Shown: positions 35,687 through 49,900 of the stretch, piece by piece
Numbering within the stretch: position 1 is the stretch's first letter
Layout of the letters: each line of letters opens with the position of its first letter
DNA from: Plotosus lineatus
Taxonomy: Eukaryota > Chordata > Actinopteri > Siluriformes > Plotosidae
Direction of reading: 5' to 3'
Assembly (NCBI GenBank): GCA_024760905.1
Contig: CM045745.1
Coordinates: forward strand, 7,077,782-7,141,781
DNA: 64,000 nucleotides
The notes under the pieces: generated by a model
The model's database searches: none
The model's input: the letters and a program-made list of their open reading frames with translations, nothing else
What the model was told of the DNA's origin: nothing
Made by a program: the position numbers and the translations under genes

Positions 35687-36368
35687 GTTTTTAACATTAA
35701 ACTGTTTAATTTCTGAACTTGTGTCACTTTGGGACCGGCTTCCTCTGTACATATCAGTTATTTAGAGCGGCAGTGTCATGTTTTTTTTAAAGTCAGTAGT
35801 TTATGTAATATTAACGGTGGTATTAAACAAATTATAGAAATGTATATAAATGTAGATTTGTTTTCTGAAGGCGAACGGAAATGAATCTGGTTTGTATAAC
35901 CTTTATAACTCCTATCCACTCCATGCTAGATTCAAAAAGTTGGTTTGATACAATCTGCTTAAAAATCATGACACGTCTCGTAAAAAAAAATTAATTAGAG
36001 GTACATGAGACAAACCATGACACATTTTCAACAAGTGTATTCTAGCCGCTTGATTTACAAATATTTATCTTTCGAAGACACAAATTGTTTGATTAGACAC
36101 ATGTAAAAATACTAGTTATTACACAGTTATTAATTATACTGGCACATTTTATGTGCTTCCAAGATTAAATGCCGTATATGTGAGCTTAGTGTTGATAGTA
36201 GGTTGCGTTCTCATTCTTGCATATTTTTAAATCGGAATTCTGTCATACATTGAATTATTCCTCCCAATGCAGCTTTGCTGTGTCTCATTAAAGACTTGTG
36301 AATATCGCCATAAGACACACGGCTGATGATCCCGAAGCTCTGCGGACGAGATTAATCTTTCACAGACT

Positions 36369-36465
36369 TCAGTTGATCTTCATGTTATGACCTTTGAACT
36401 TAGCCATGAAGTCAAATGCTCCCAGATAGTCACCTAACAACAGACCGATTTTAAGGGGCACTATG
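36369..36465 (-). CDS. sdr16c5: sdr16c5 exon 6 (residues 275-306) and stop
   Basis: Reads [19 protein letters not shown], aligning with human LPLKTGLLIADYLGILHAM, then stop TGA at 36371-36369. Acceptor TGTTTACAG. Confidence 0.9.
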
Positions 36466-36566
36466 CTGTAAACAGAAAAAATATGGAAAATAAGTGTCAA
36501 TTATATGTTAATACCAATACAAGAATACACAAAAAAAAAATCAATCCAGCTCTATATTAAAATATA

Positions 36567-36641
<75 letters not shown>

Positions 36642-39600
36642 GACATGGTGGTATCTCACCTTACGAAATTAATCTGTTCCAGAGCCTTTTTCGTAACCTG
36701 GATTTTTCGTAAATTGAACCGCATGCTACATGTAAAACGTGTGATTCGTTCCAAGGCCCCCAATACTACCCCCTAAACCCTTTAAAAATTACAAAAGTAT
36801 ACCTTTTAAGGCCTCCTTCTGCTTCAATATCGTACCAATGGTAGACGGGTTTGGCCATATTCCTTTGCGATATCACTCAACCGCATGCCACGAACCCGCT
36901 TCTTATTTTCACTCGCACCGGAAATCACACGTGTGTGTGTGTGTGTGTGTGTATGCGCGCGCGCATGCATGTGTTGACCATGTCTTCATAGCAAAGTTAT
37001 AATCTTACAAATGTTTCTGGAAGGTTAAAAGCACACTCAAAAATCTCATGAAACAATAGTAACTCTGTCCTTTACACGAAAAGCATTATGGGAGAGGCAG
37101 CTCCATAATAGCCCATGGGAGGCCAGCGGGGCGGGATGTTGGGAGATAGCCAATGGGAGGGAGCTGTGTCATCCCTCCTAGCCAATGGGAGGCCAGCGGG
37201 GCGGGATGTAGAGAGACAGCCAATGGAAGGGAGCTGCGTCATCCCTCCTAGCCAATGGGAGGCCAGCGGGGCAGGATGTTGAGAGACAGCCAATGGAAGG
37301 GAGCTGCGTCATCCCTCCTAGCCAATGGAAGGCCAGCGGGGCGGGATGTTGGAAGATAGTTATGGGAGAGCAGCTCGAGCATTGTTTGAATGTTGAATGT
37401 TTGAATGGCGCGTTTCGTAAGGAGAACTTGTTTCGTATATAGAGACAAAAAACTTTGGAAAATGTTTTTCGTAACCTGGGTTTTTTGTTTGCTGGGACGA
37501 TGATAAGGTGAGGTACCACTGTATATAAAATTAGTCTGTAATTTAACTGTACAGCATGTTTATATTTCCAGGTTTATTGAACTGTAGCAACAGTAGCAAA
37601 GGTGAATGGATTGTGATTCATGGGCCAGTTCAAGCAGTAAGCACACAGTTGTGTGTAAATACTTTTCACTTGCATATAAATCTGGTACAAATCTACTTCC
37701 CACAACAAAATGTTAAAACTTGGAAAAATAAAGCTAATTACAGAGCTTGTGTTATTTTGGTCGAAACAGGACACGGTATACTGTAGGAACGAAACCAGAA
37801 ATTGCCTTGAAAATAACACTCGAAGGAATAAAATAAAAAGTAATAGAAATAATATAATGGTCATGATATCAATCAGGGTTGGACACACTTTTACAGCATG
37901 CGAGCTACTTACAAAATGAGCAAATCAAAATGATCTACCAATTATAAAGTTGCAAAACATTTATTTAATCAGAAATATATTGAATTCTTTTTATGAACAC
38001 TATATGTTAGTGTACCTTGCATAACTGCATGAACCAATCTTCCTCAATACAAGGCTGTACTTTTTTTTTATCTTGCTCTGATGACTTGCACTGAATGGAA
38101 TTTATTGTTCTTAATGATTGCGCGACTCGACCGAAACGAAGCTGTGGTTGCTGCCTTTGCTTTTGAAGTTAGCGAGGCAAACGCACTTTGAAAATGACAT
38201 AGTAAAAAAGTCCATCTTCCGTTCCATACAGATTCTCCCTCATTCTTTCTTATACCCTTAAGTTTACAAGATGTTCAGTGGGGCCACTTAGACTGCTGGG
38301 CTCATAATCAGGAGGTTGTGAGTTCAAATCCCAGTTAGACCCGCACTGTGTTAAGACCTCTGGGCAAGGTCCTAACCACAATTGTGCCTCTGTTCACCCA
38401 GCAGTATAAATGGGTACCAATAAAAATATACTGGGAAGGTAACCTGCGATGGACTAGCATCCCATCCAGTAGGAGTTGTACTCCTAGTTGCTTCATGCTA
38501 CCGAAACCGTGAATAAGCCCCAGCCTGATGAGCCACTTGGCTTGGGTGTAAAAAGCCCACAGGAATTTACCTTTTAAGTTTAGAAGACATAAATTGGAGG
38601 CTAACTCACTAGCTTGCTAGAATGCACTGTTATGCGCAAATGCGAAGTGACACCGGTGTCAAAAAAGGTCAGATTGGTCACACCAGCTGTCAATCAAATG
38701 ACAGATTTCATAGTGAGAATACTAGACTGACGTCTAGGTTTTAACGCCATTTGATCCACCCACACTACCTTTGCGATCGAGCGGTAGATCGTGATTGATG
38801 TACTAGGCACACCTGATATAGATTATTTTTTTGTGTGTCTGAAATATGAATTTCCTGTGCAACAAACTCGAGCTCATAGTTTTACATCATTTGCATAAAT
38901 ATGGAGCCACTCAGCCATGCAGATGGAGGAAAGGAAGGTCTCTATTTATAACATAATTTGTTCTTACACTTCAGGATTCCTTAATTCCTTAATTTCAAAG
39001 AAAAAATGTTCATATTTGAAATGGACAGCCCAACAGACAAACAATGCTCCTTCAGAGGCTCCGCCCTTTTAAATTCGTTGCCTTTATGCTGTGACCACTT
39101 GCAAAAGCCCTTGTTGCTGATTGTCTAGCAGAAATCTCTTATTACCCTGCGATGGCCTGGCAGGCTGTCCAGGGTGTACTCTTCCATCGAGCAGAGTTGG
39201 CTGAAATGAGCGCCAGTCTCCCCGATGACCCTGATTATTATTAAGCGGTTCACGAAATGAATGATTAAATGAATACTACTCTTATTATTGTAGTCATAAA
39301 CTGACTATTTCAACTCCATCCATGCTGCAAAACCCACATCTGTTTGGTATTCAAATTCCACATGATCTCTACGATCTTGTATCACGCCTGTAGCTATGAT
39401 AAAGTAGTTATCTTTAATCGCAGAAAAATACAACAGGAAGTCAACAGTTTTCCATAAACAATAGAGACAATATAACTGGTTGATCCCGTTCAATTTCATT
39501 CTGACCACTAGTGTGGAGTCTAAAGGATGTTCAGCGTTAAATATTGTACGCCAGAGCACAATCCTATAACTAATTATCTTATATATTTGTGGTAGCGTGT

Positions 39601-40943
39601 GGACTGTTTTGCATTGCATGCTAATTCCTGATCTAAAGGCGAGCCTGTAGACCTAAAAGATTGAGTAAAATCTACACTCCTACATGCATACACACACGAA
39701 CAACAATTCGGCAGGAACCTGGCACACGATCAGTCAAACATGTAAGTGGTTTATCCATTATAGTATCATAGCCTGGTTTCGCTAATTAAAATCTTAAATG
39801 ATGGCATAATTATACGAGACTTCAAAGAGATTTCAGCACAAGTAGCAGAGAGAGCTGTGCATTTGTGTGTGTGTGTGTGTGTGTGTGTTTGTGCGCGCGT
39901 GTGCCAGAATCCTGCATACACTACATGGGTTTTGTTGCTGGGTAAACACAGTACTGTATACAGAGCAGTGATGGCTAATTCTAGGAATGGCTTGCAGTCT
40001 AAATGTAACTTACTTCTTTAAAGCCATGGATAAATAGATGATACGTGGCAGACATAGATAGACCTGATCTCGCCGGACAGCATCCACAATCTTTCTGCTC
40101 ACATAATCTGGCTCCAATATGGGCATGATTCTTGGCCACCTATAAAAATACAAAAATCATCATCATCATTCATCCTAATCCTTTAACTATACTATGAGTA
40201 GAATTCTATACTGACAGTCTTTAGAACCTTTCAGAGAGAAATGTCTGTATGATATACAATATATCTGTGCTTGTAGGGTGGGGTTGGGAATATACGCGGT
40301 GGCTCTATTGATGATGGTGCTCGGGCACTTGAGAAAATGATGAGTTGTGATTTTGTTATGCTTCATTGCACATGTGTAGGTCACTTTGCAAAAGTGGACC
40401 AAATGGAGTCTTTCAATAAAGCCTCAAAAATTACCACTGTTGTTAGTCTACTTATATCATAATGCCACATGCATCACATGAACAACATCTCTGGACAATG
40501 AGTATAGTGGAAGCAGGGCTGAGCTACAGTGAGGTAGCAAGGCGAAACCTGATTGATTATAATATGACAGGGTCAGTTGACAACAGGCTACATCTGGGGC
40601 AAGACAGAGAGAGCGAGAGAGAGAGATGGAATAAAATCTATTGAAAAGATATCATAAATATAAGTATGAAATATGATTAAACATTATCCTGTGGTACACT
40701 TAATCCTAGACTCCCGCAGAAAGGCGTTGCTGAGACGTGCTTTACACCGGAGGTCCTAGAAGAGAAGCAAAACCGATACATTTCTGAACTCCTGCCAAAA
40801 GTTTCAAGGAAGAAACAAATTGACTCCAGTATTATAATGAACTGGATAAGAGTGAAACTCTGTAAATCTGATCAGATCCTCTGTGCTGTGCTTGAGAGGA
40901 ACCAGGAGTTTAAATACTGACATAATGATATTGATAATGTGAT

Positions 40944-40974
<31 letters not shown>

Positions 40975-41547
40975 CGGGGTTAAAAGTTTTCAAGTGTTTA
41001 ATTTCATGTCCCCCAATAGTATGAACTTTCCACTTGTGAGCCAGTAATGTGCGCACGCTGCTCTCAGAGGTCAACACGTCTTGCACCATTCCAACGACGC
41101 GCAGCCTGAAGCGAACGCGCGGCCGCCACGTACCTCCACATTCTACACAGAAAACTTCATTATCTGGGACCAGGGACCGAAACCGGTGGGTTAAATGGTG
41201 TGCCTTGGTGATGATGTGCAGGATGATGTTTACTGTGGTGTCACGGGAGGAATGGTGTCATTAACAATGATTTGTGATGGTCATGATTTAACACCATAAA
41301 GACTTTAAAGCTTCAGGCTCGCGGGCAGCAGGTTGAGTCAAGTCGGGTCAACGTGGGGCTGAGTGAGACAAACCATGAATCATATTGGGAAATGATTCAA
41401 AAATAATCCACCAATCAAACAGAATTATCTAGGAAGCATTACACACACTTCGGGTAAATAAATAAGTAAATCAGATTATCTTCATGTCGAAATCAATTAT
41501 AGTTCTCCGGTGCGCCTTCCAAGGGCAACCGGAAGCTGATCAGTTCA

Positions 41548-41621
<74 letters not shown>

Positions 41622-41629
41622 TGCGTGCG

Positions 41630-41669
<40 letters not shown>

Positions 41670-41820
41670 TGTAAACAGTACAAACTCGTATAGGTTACTT
41701 ATACAAGGTTTAAATATACATTCCCCTCTAAAGAATGCCCTGTAACGACTTACGAACAAATTAATCTAATGAACAGCTGTCTGGACCTAACTCGTTCGTA
41801 CGCTGGGGCGCGTCTGTGTG

Positions 41821-41888
<68 letters not shown>

Positions 41889-43901
41889 CCACTGCTCCAA
41901 TAAGCCCCCCCCAAGTGTTTTTTTTTCTTATTCTGTACATCGAATAACCGCCCATGTGTACTGGGAGCAAAATCGTAGATCAAACTTAGCAATTTTATTC
42001 GATCAGTCTCTGTAACCGTAAAATGAGACGTTCACTACCTGTAAAAGTGAGTTTACACTGTATTTCAAGATCCCCTGCCACCGGGGAATGTCTATAATGT
42101 TCATCAGTAACAACACATTTGATTGTTACACTGTGCTTTAAACAACATGAAAATATTTTGCTTTGTTCTCTTGGTAAACGTCCAACAACTGATGAACCAT
42201 TAGATACTGCTACAGCAAAACTACCGGATGCTCCGAATGAATGGAGCGATCAGCCAGATATGGACCTATCAGAAAGTGATGACGAGAATTTTTCACCCAA
42301 TTCTCCTGCTCACCAACTTCATAAATTTAAGGACATTCCTGGCCATGTGCATTTGTTTATGTTCGTGTTGATTGGTTCAATGTGCCATGTGCTAAAGTTG
42401 ACATTTGTGTTGATTGGCTCGATTTTACTTCTGGGAAAATGTTTAAAGTAACAGCACAGGGAGGGAAAAGTATGTTTGTAGTTTGGTTGATGCAACAAAA
42501 TGAATAATGCAAATACCAGTAAAACTCTTTTATTGTTCGGTTATTATTTATGCTTTTCCACTTACCCTTCGCTGGTAACATTTTAATAAACACCCACCCA
42601 CTTCAATTTTTTAAGCACTCTGGGCGCTTATCACGTCGAATACAGTATTTTTATTTTTTTTTCTCTATATATTTTTTGAAAACCGACGTATAATCAAATC
42701 AAAAATGACTTAACTCGAGGTACTAGGTAACCCAATACGGACTGTTCATCATTTTGTTAACTGCTTAATTCTAATTAGGGTCACGGGGAGGCCCACCTCA
42801 GCCATCTTTGGGGCGAGGGCATAGTACTGTAGGGCAGACTGCGATGACCTAGAAAGATTGCCAGGCCATCGCAAGGCAGTCTAATGCAGCAACACTCTAA
42901 TGCAGCAACTTTTTTTTTACAAAAGTCGGTAATGGTGCCAGCCTTCAATAACCCAGTTATCAGTCAGGGAGTACAGCAGTGTGAACCCATTGACAGCAGG
43001 ACTTGAACCTCCGACCTTGGGAGCAGTAATCCAGCACTTTACCACTGGGCCACCACTGCCACAATGCTTAAAGTTTTGTTTGTTTGTTTGTTTTTGTTTG
43101 TTTGTTTTTAAGCCAACAGGCACCAGAATATATTTTTTTCTAAAATTATGGTGTCAAAGTTTTTCACGACTCCATGTAATTAAAGATCATCGTGAAATCT
43201 TGTCTCTTAAAAATCTATAACTGTCTGTCTTACTTTCGGCTTTTTCCCTTTTACTCGGGAGTCGCCACAACGAATCTGATTCGCACGTTTGATTTGGCAG
43301 AGGTTTTTACGTCGGATGCCCTTCCTGTCACAACCCATTTTAGCAAGGGACAGAAACACGCCGACGGCTTTGCAGCTACTCTTTACGAAAGTCAGCAATG
43401 GTTCTTTTACATGCCTCTCACCATAGACAGTGAGAGACATAGCCCGCTTTTGATAACCCAGTTAGCTGCACTGGGGGAACAGTGACAACCTTGTGGAGAC
43501 TGGGACTCGAACCCCCAACCTTTGGATCAGCGATCCAGCGCCCTATACCACTAGACCACCACTGCCCCTCTTAAAAATCTATAACTATATAGATATTTTT
43601 CCTGACAGAATCTTCATCACCAAATCCTGTCAAATACAGTGGTACCTCACCTTACGAAATTAGAATTAGAGCTTTTTTCGTAATCTGCATTTTTCGTAAG
43701 TTGAACCACATTTTACATGTAAAACGCGTGATTCGTTCCAAGGCTCCCAATACTACCCCATAAACCCTTTAAAATTATAAAAGCATATCTTTACTCCCTC
43801 CTTCTGCTTCAATATCCTACCGATGGTAGACGGGTTTGGCCATATTCCTTTGTGATATCCCTCGAGCCAGTTTCTTCCCCTCATTCACACCGGAAATCAC
43901 A

Positions 43902-43945
<44 letters not shown>

Positions 43946-46900
43946 CGCGCGCGTGTGTTGACCATGTCTTCTCAGCAGAGTTATAATCTTACAATTGTTT
44001 ATGGAAGGTTGAAAGCCTAAGTCAAAAAAAAAGCATAAAACAACAGTAACTCTGTCCTTTACACAGAAAGCATCATGGTAGATTCAGCTCCATAATAGGC
44101 AATGGGAGGTAGTTGCGTCATTCCTCCTAGGCAATGGGATCCCTGTCAAAGATGGCGCTCAAGTGAAAGCGACATGAACGACAGCTCAGTTGATAGCCAA
44201 TAGGAGACCAGCGGGGCGGGATGTTTGAACGTCATTGATGGGAGAGCAGCTCGTGCATTGTTTGAATGCCGCATTTGAATTTTTACGAAGGCGCTTTCAT
44301 AACGTGAACTTGTTTCGTATCCTGAGACAAAAATTTTAGGAAAATGCTTTTCGTAACCTGAATTTTTTGTTTGGTGAGACTTTCGTAAGGTGAGGTACCA
44401 CTGTATATATATATTTTTAATGATGATTTTATTTTTGTAAAGGGTTGTTTTCTAAAAAGTGGTACTTAATGTAATCACAGTATGTGTAATCTGATTGGCT
44501 GCTGAACAGGCCATATTCCCCAGTACACACCTGTCAATAACATTTTTTAGATTTCCCAGCACAAACCATTAACTCCATGTAAAGGCATCTTTAATTTTTT
44601 TTCTTTTTTTCATTCCTTATATTGATTAGTTTCATTACTGGTGGATTTTCACGGAAAAGCCTTCGAGCATTCAGGGAGTGAATTCTGTTATCCTGAAGAG
44701 TTAGGAAAGTTTACACGTAGACCAACAGAGCAAAAGCATCATAAAAGAAGACCTTCAGTGATTTGAATGCCTTTCATCCATATCTCTAAACAATTAACAA
44801 AAAGACAGAGGACATACTGGTCCTACCAGCTGAGAAACCTGCATAGCTTTCATGTATGTAGTTTATTCTTTTACACAGAATTTTCTGCACCCTTGTGAGT
44901 TTGTTGTGAATTATCACAAATTCATTACATATTCTGGTGGCACGTTGATGACACGGTTAGCACATCCGCCTCACAACAGAAAGGTCCCGGGTTCGATTCC
45001 CAGTTGGGCATTTCTGTGTGGGGTTTGCATGTTCTCCCAGGGCTTGCGTGGGTTTCCTCCAGGTACTTCGGTTTCCTCCCACAGTCCGAAAGCATGCACA
45101 GTAGGTTAATTGGCTGTTAAAAATCGCCCCGAGTGTCAATGGTCGTCCAAATGTTGGCCCTGCGATGGCCTGGCGAGCTGTCCAGGGTGTACCCTGCCCT
45201 CGCCTAGAGTCGACTGAGATAGGCACCAGCCTCCCCATGACCCTAATTAAGATTAAGTGGTTCAGAAAAGGAATGAATGAATGCCCCGACGTTTACATAT
45301 ATAAAAAAAATTGAATATTTTCATGCAGTTTAAGTTTAGTTGGTCTGGTTTTAGGGACGTTTTAATCAAATATTTAAAAAAAATGACAGACTTCTTTTAT
45401 ACTTTGTTTTGATTTAATACAGTGCTTTAAATAAATGTTTAACTCTTCTTCTTTTCCTTTCGGCTGTTCCCTTCAGGGGTCGCCACAGAGAATCATCTGC
45501 CTCCATCTCACCCTATCCTCTGCATCTTCTTCTCTTACACCACCTACCTTCATGTCCTCCTTCACCACATCCATAAATCTTCTCTATGGTCTTCCTCTAG
45601 GCCTTCTGCCTGGTAGTTCCAACCTCCGCATCCTACTACCAATGTACTTACTAAATAAATGTTGAACTACATGTTTTTAATTATTTCCCACCATCCTAAA
45701 GCTAAGTTTTTAAAGAAGTCTTACTAATTCTGAGTATCTTAGTGCTTCCCATATAATTTAACTTAATTGTACTTTGCATCTCCTCCAATTAAGTATTTAT
45801 TTCACATGTTTAAATATTTAATTTTTGCCGTGTTGCTCTGGCCTAGTAGCACAATATGCCTCAGGCGCTCTTTTGTCCTTGCATGGTCTATTTTAAAAAA
45901 GCTGAATTAAAGTGCCTGAAGTTAAACCCAAATTAGCTACTAGCATGGAAACATGGAAACCTTCTCATTCTTATATATTATCACTCTCGTTTATTTTTCC
46001 AGATAAAACCCAGTGACTGTACTGTCTGATACCATAAATTGTACACAAATGAACATACTGTGCCTTACTTTGTCTTTGCTCCATCAAACATTCCGGTGTT
46101 AATGAAGAAGGGACACACTATGGTTGTCTTCACTCCATGACAGCCCATAGCCAACATCTCCAGAGCCATAGACTCTGCAAAGCCCACTGCTGCATACTTG
46201 CTCGCGCAGTAATCTTTCAAATAATCACACACCTGTTAGACTGGATAATTTATGTTCTGAAAATTAACTGGACCTATTTTTACTTTTTAAAGGAATGGAG
46301 AAAATGGAGTGTGAAAGTGTTCTCATCATAACATCCAATTCTATGTTTCCCCACATTATCAAAATACAGTGGTACCTTGACTTACAAGTGTCTTTTATAA
46401 TGAGTTTTCCATGACATGAGCTTCAATCCGACCAAAAATCTGCCCCATCCAAAGGGCAAATTTTTGATTTACAAGTCTAGTGTAATTGCGTATCCTCAAG
46501 AGTAGGTGGCAGTGTCGCGCTCACTGTGTTCCCTACAGCATAGGGAACACAGTGAGAGCGCCACTGCTACCTACTGTAGAGAATGCGCAATTACACTTAA
46601 TCCTAGTACAGTATGGCAAAAAAGCATGTTCCCCAGGGTCACCCCCCCCCCCCCCGGCATCACATGGAGACCATTTGAGAAGCACTGGCCTTTCATCTCT
46701 GGCATTCACAGCATGTACATGCACAAAATTCTCCTCCTCCTTCTCTGTTATGCACCACCTCATGGCTGCCCACATGACATCTTCGCGCCCACGTGACATC
46801 TTTGTTGGAAGGGTTAGTTAACTTATTGTTTATTCTTGTTTTATCATTATTTATTATTGTTAGAGTACATGTATTGTTATTACTATGAAATATTTATTGT

Positions 46901-49900
46901 TTTTACATGTTTATCTTTAATATATTAGGTGAAATATACGTGTTTGTGTCAGGTTATATGAGTTTGGGAGGGGGTTGGAACAGATTAATTGGTTTTCTGT
47001 TGTTTCCTATGGGAATTTTTGTTTTATCTAACGAACATTTTGACTTACGAGCTCGCCCTCAGAACAGATTAATTTCGTAAGTCAAGGTACCACTATATAA
47101 GGGTGTTATTAGCACTATATGCTAACATACCATGCAGTGCTATCCAATGTACAGTGATTTTCTCATTTTTAAACAAAAGATAAGAGAGGTCCAGTCTATT
47201 CTCAGCAGAGGAATTTGTTAAACTGGGGTGAAGTGACTGCAATTGTGTTGTATGTTTATACCTGCCAGTCCACTGACACCAAAAAGTCCAGCTGAACTAG
47301 CTATACTGACCACATGACCATGGTTTGCAGCAATCATCGCTGGGAGAAAAGCCTTGCATGTCTACACAAAGAAGATCACGGTGAAACACAAAGATTTTCC
47401 TGTATATGATGTTCTCGAGTAAATCTATATGGAAGAGTAAAACGAGACCTAAACAGGACGTCATAGTAACTCACCCAGAAATGGGCCATACTGTTGACCT
47501 CCATAGTCTTCTCTATCAAGGTGTCTGGAGATTGCAGGAACTTTTTCCCAGTGACAATGCCAGCATTGTTGACCAGTATAGTGATGTCTCCCACCTCACG
47601 TTTCACCTAGAAAGCCAAGCAAACTCGATCAGCAATCGTACAACATACCGTGGATTTGTGCTTTCAGTAAATACACCTCTGCTCTCCAGTGAAATTTATG
47701 ACTTTCTTGAATCGAAAGGCTTTTGAAGAGTATTCTCTGTGCCATGTATAATGTCACTATGAAGTTATATTTAAATATGTCTGTGATGTAAATTAGTTTA
47801 TATTTAAATATGTCTGTGCTCAGTCATCCATGTCATGAGCACAGATTTTGCATTAAGCTCACAGTGGCACAGCACAGTAGAGATTAGCATCTAACCCTCA
47901 CAGCAACAAGGTTGTAGGTTCGAGTCCTGAGTAGCAAGGGTGCTTCTGTGTGGAGTTTGCATGTGCTTGCGTGGGTCTCATCCGAACACTGGTTTCCTCC
48001 TACAGTCCAAAGACATGCACATGAGGCTAACTGGCTGCTCTAAACTGTCCGTACGTGTGAGTGTGAAAGATTAACCCGCGACCTTAGCAGGATTAAGCAG
48101 TTTAGCAAATGAGTGAATAAGTAATTTGTATCTTCATCTAAGCGGAGCTCCGTGTTTATGCAAATATGCGATGATGTTGTTCTTTCTGTGTTCACGTGCC
48201 CATACAGTTTATTGTTTATTCAGTGTTTTTATTCTTCTTGAGAAGTTTTGGACTTATTAGAAGTTATGGGCTGTTTCTTTACTAAAAATAAATGCAAATA
48301 ATTCTCGTATTTGTCCCCGTACTTGAATGTCTTTCCTCTGGGTACTCCGGTTTCCTCCAACGGTCCAAAAACATGCACAGTAGGTTAATTGGCTGTTCCA
48401 AATCTCCCCTAGGTGTGAATGGTTGTGTGAGTGTTGGCCCCGTGATGGCCTGGCGAGCTGTCCAGGGTGTACCCCGCCCTTGCCCGGAGTCGGCTGAGAT
48501 TGGCGCCAGCTTCAATGCAACCCTAATTAGGATTAAGTAGTTCAGAAAATGAATGAATGAATGAATAGTTTTCAGAGCTCCACTTTTACGCAGCACTGAA
48601 ATATGTACCGTAATTTCTGGACTATTGAGCACACCTGAATATAAGCCACACCAACTAAATCTAAAAACAAAAAAGAATTTGTACATATATAGGCCGCAGA
48701 TCTTTATAAGATGCAGGTATCCTTCTAACTCCTGCGCTTCCTGCTAGAGCACCCCATGGAGGCCGCTAGCCCGTAAAAAATCTATAGACTAGCCACATTG
48801 TTGTTTAAGCAGCAGGGTTCAAAGCGTGTGAAAAAGCAGCAGCTTATAGTCCGGAAATTACGGTATATTATTAATTCATTAACAGTTGTACTGTTAGGTT
48901 CAGGATTCTGGCCCAAATGCATTCATTCCTTTCCGGCCTTTACATCTCTCAAAGAGTACCGAAATTAAAAATATATAAAGATTTGGGAACTGCCTAAAAA
49001 GCAAGAGATGAAAAAAAAAATTAACTCCTCCTAAGAAATATTTTTAATGTGAATTTATTTTTGATAAAGCTTTCAATGAGGTAATGTCATATACAGATGC
49101 TCCCCAACTTACGTTTTTGTTTGGTTCTGGACGGCCGAACGTAAGTTGAAAAAAAAAACATAAGTTGTTACTGTATGTTCCAGTGATGTATGACGTTCAT
49201 ACTGTACTATACAGTACATCCATAAATACTATTACCGCATCTCATAAAACACCCCTAAATCAATTATTATAAACATAATATTGGAAAATAATATCAAATA
49301 TATCAAATAATATTGACGTTAATTTCAAATAAATTAAATTCAAGCAAAATAATTTCAAATAGATACATTTTAATCAACAAACCTCATCAAATATCAAATA
49401 CAGTATCAAATATAACCTTTAACATTCTCTGTGATGCGATCTTTCTGCTTGTAAATGGTTCCAATGGTCGACGGATGGTCACTTTACATGATGCTGAGCC
49501 GAGTCATTTTACATGAAGCTTAAAACAACCAATCAACGCTTACAATATGTGAGGCGATCCACCGAGTAGTTCACTTGCTTGCGCTTGAGACAAAGCACGG
49601 ATTACCCAGACTTCCGGTCTTTCAAGTGAGCAAGGGTGCCGTTGAATACTGGTTTAGTACTCAGCTTGCACTGATGTGAATCAGCAGCAGAGCAGAGAGT
49701 TCGCTTTCTTTTCTGGATTCGGGTTTTTTGTTAATTTTACAACTCGCTTTGCTTAACTGAGTATGCATGATAGATTGTGCCGATCCAAGCAGACAGTTAA
49801 TTCAGTCTTAGGAAAACCGGAAATTCCGGCATATGCCGGAAAACTTGCACCCATGCTAGTAGGCTTACGCTTCTGACCAACCATATTTGCTTAGGGTTAC

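Noticed and set aside
37072..37519. 113-codon repeat protein with [11 protein letters not shown] units
   Set aside because: Product of the 70-bp tandem repeat in MITE G; related peptides arise from other MITE copies on either strand.
41484..41759. ORFs over TG/GA microsatellites
   Set aside because: Low-complexity translations only.
46486..46821. Three overlapping ORFs of 88-111 codons
   Set aside because: They overlap the MITE E hairpin on both strands, which opens mirror frames.
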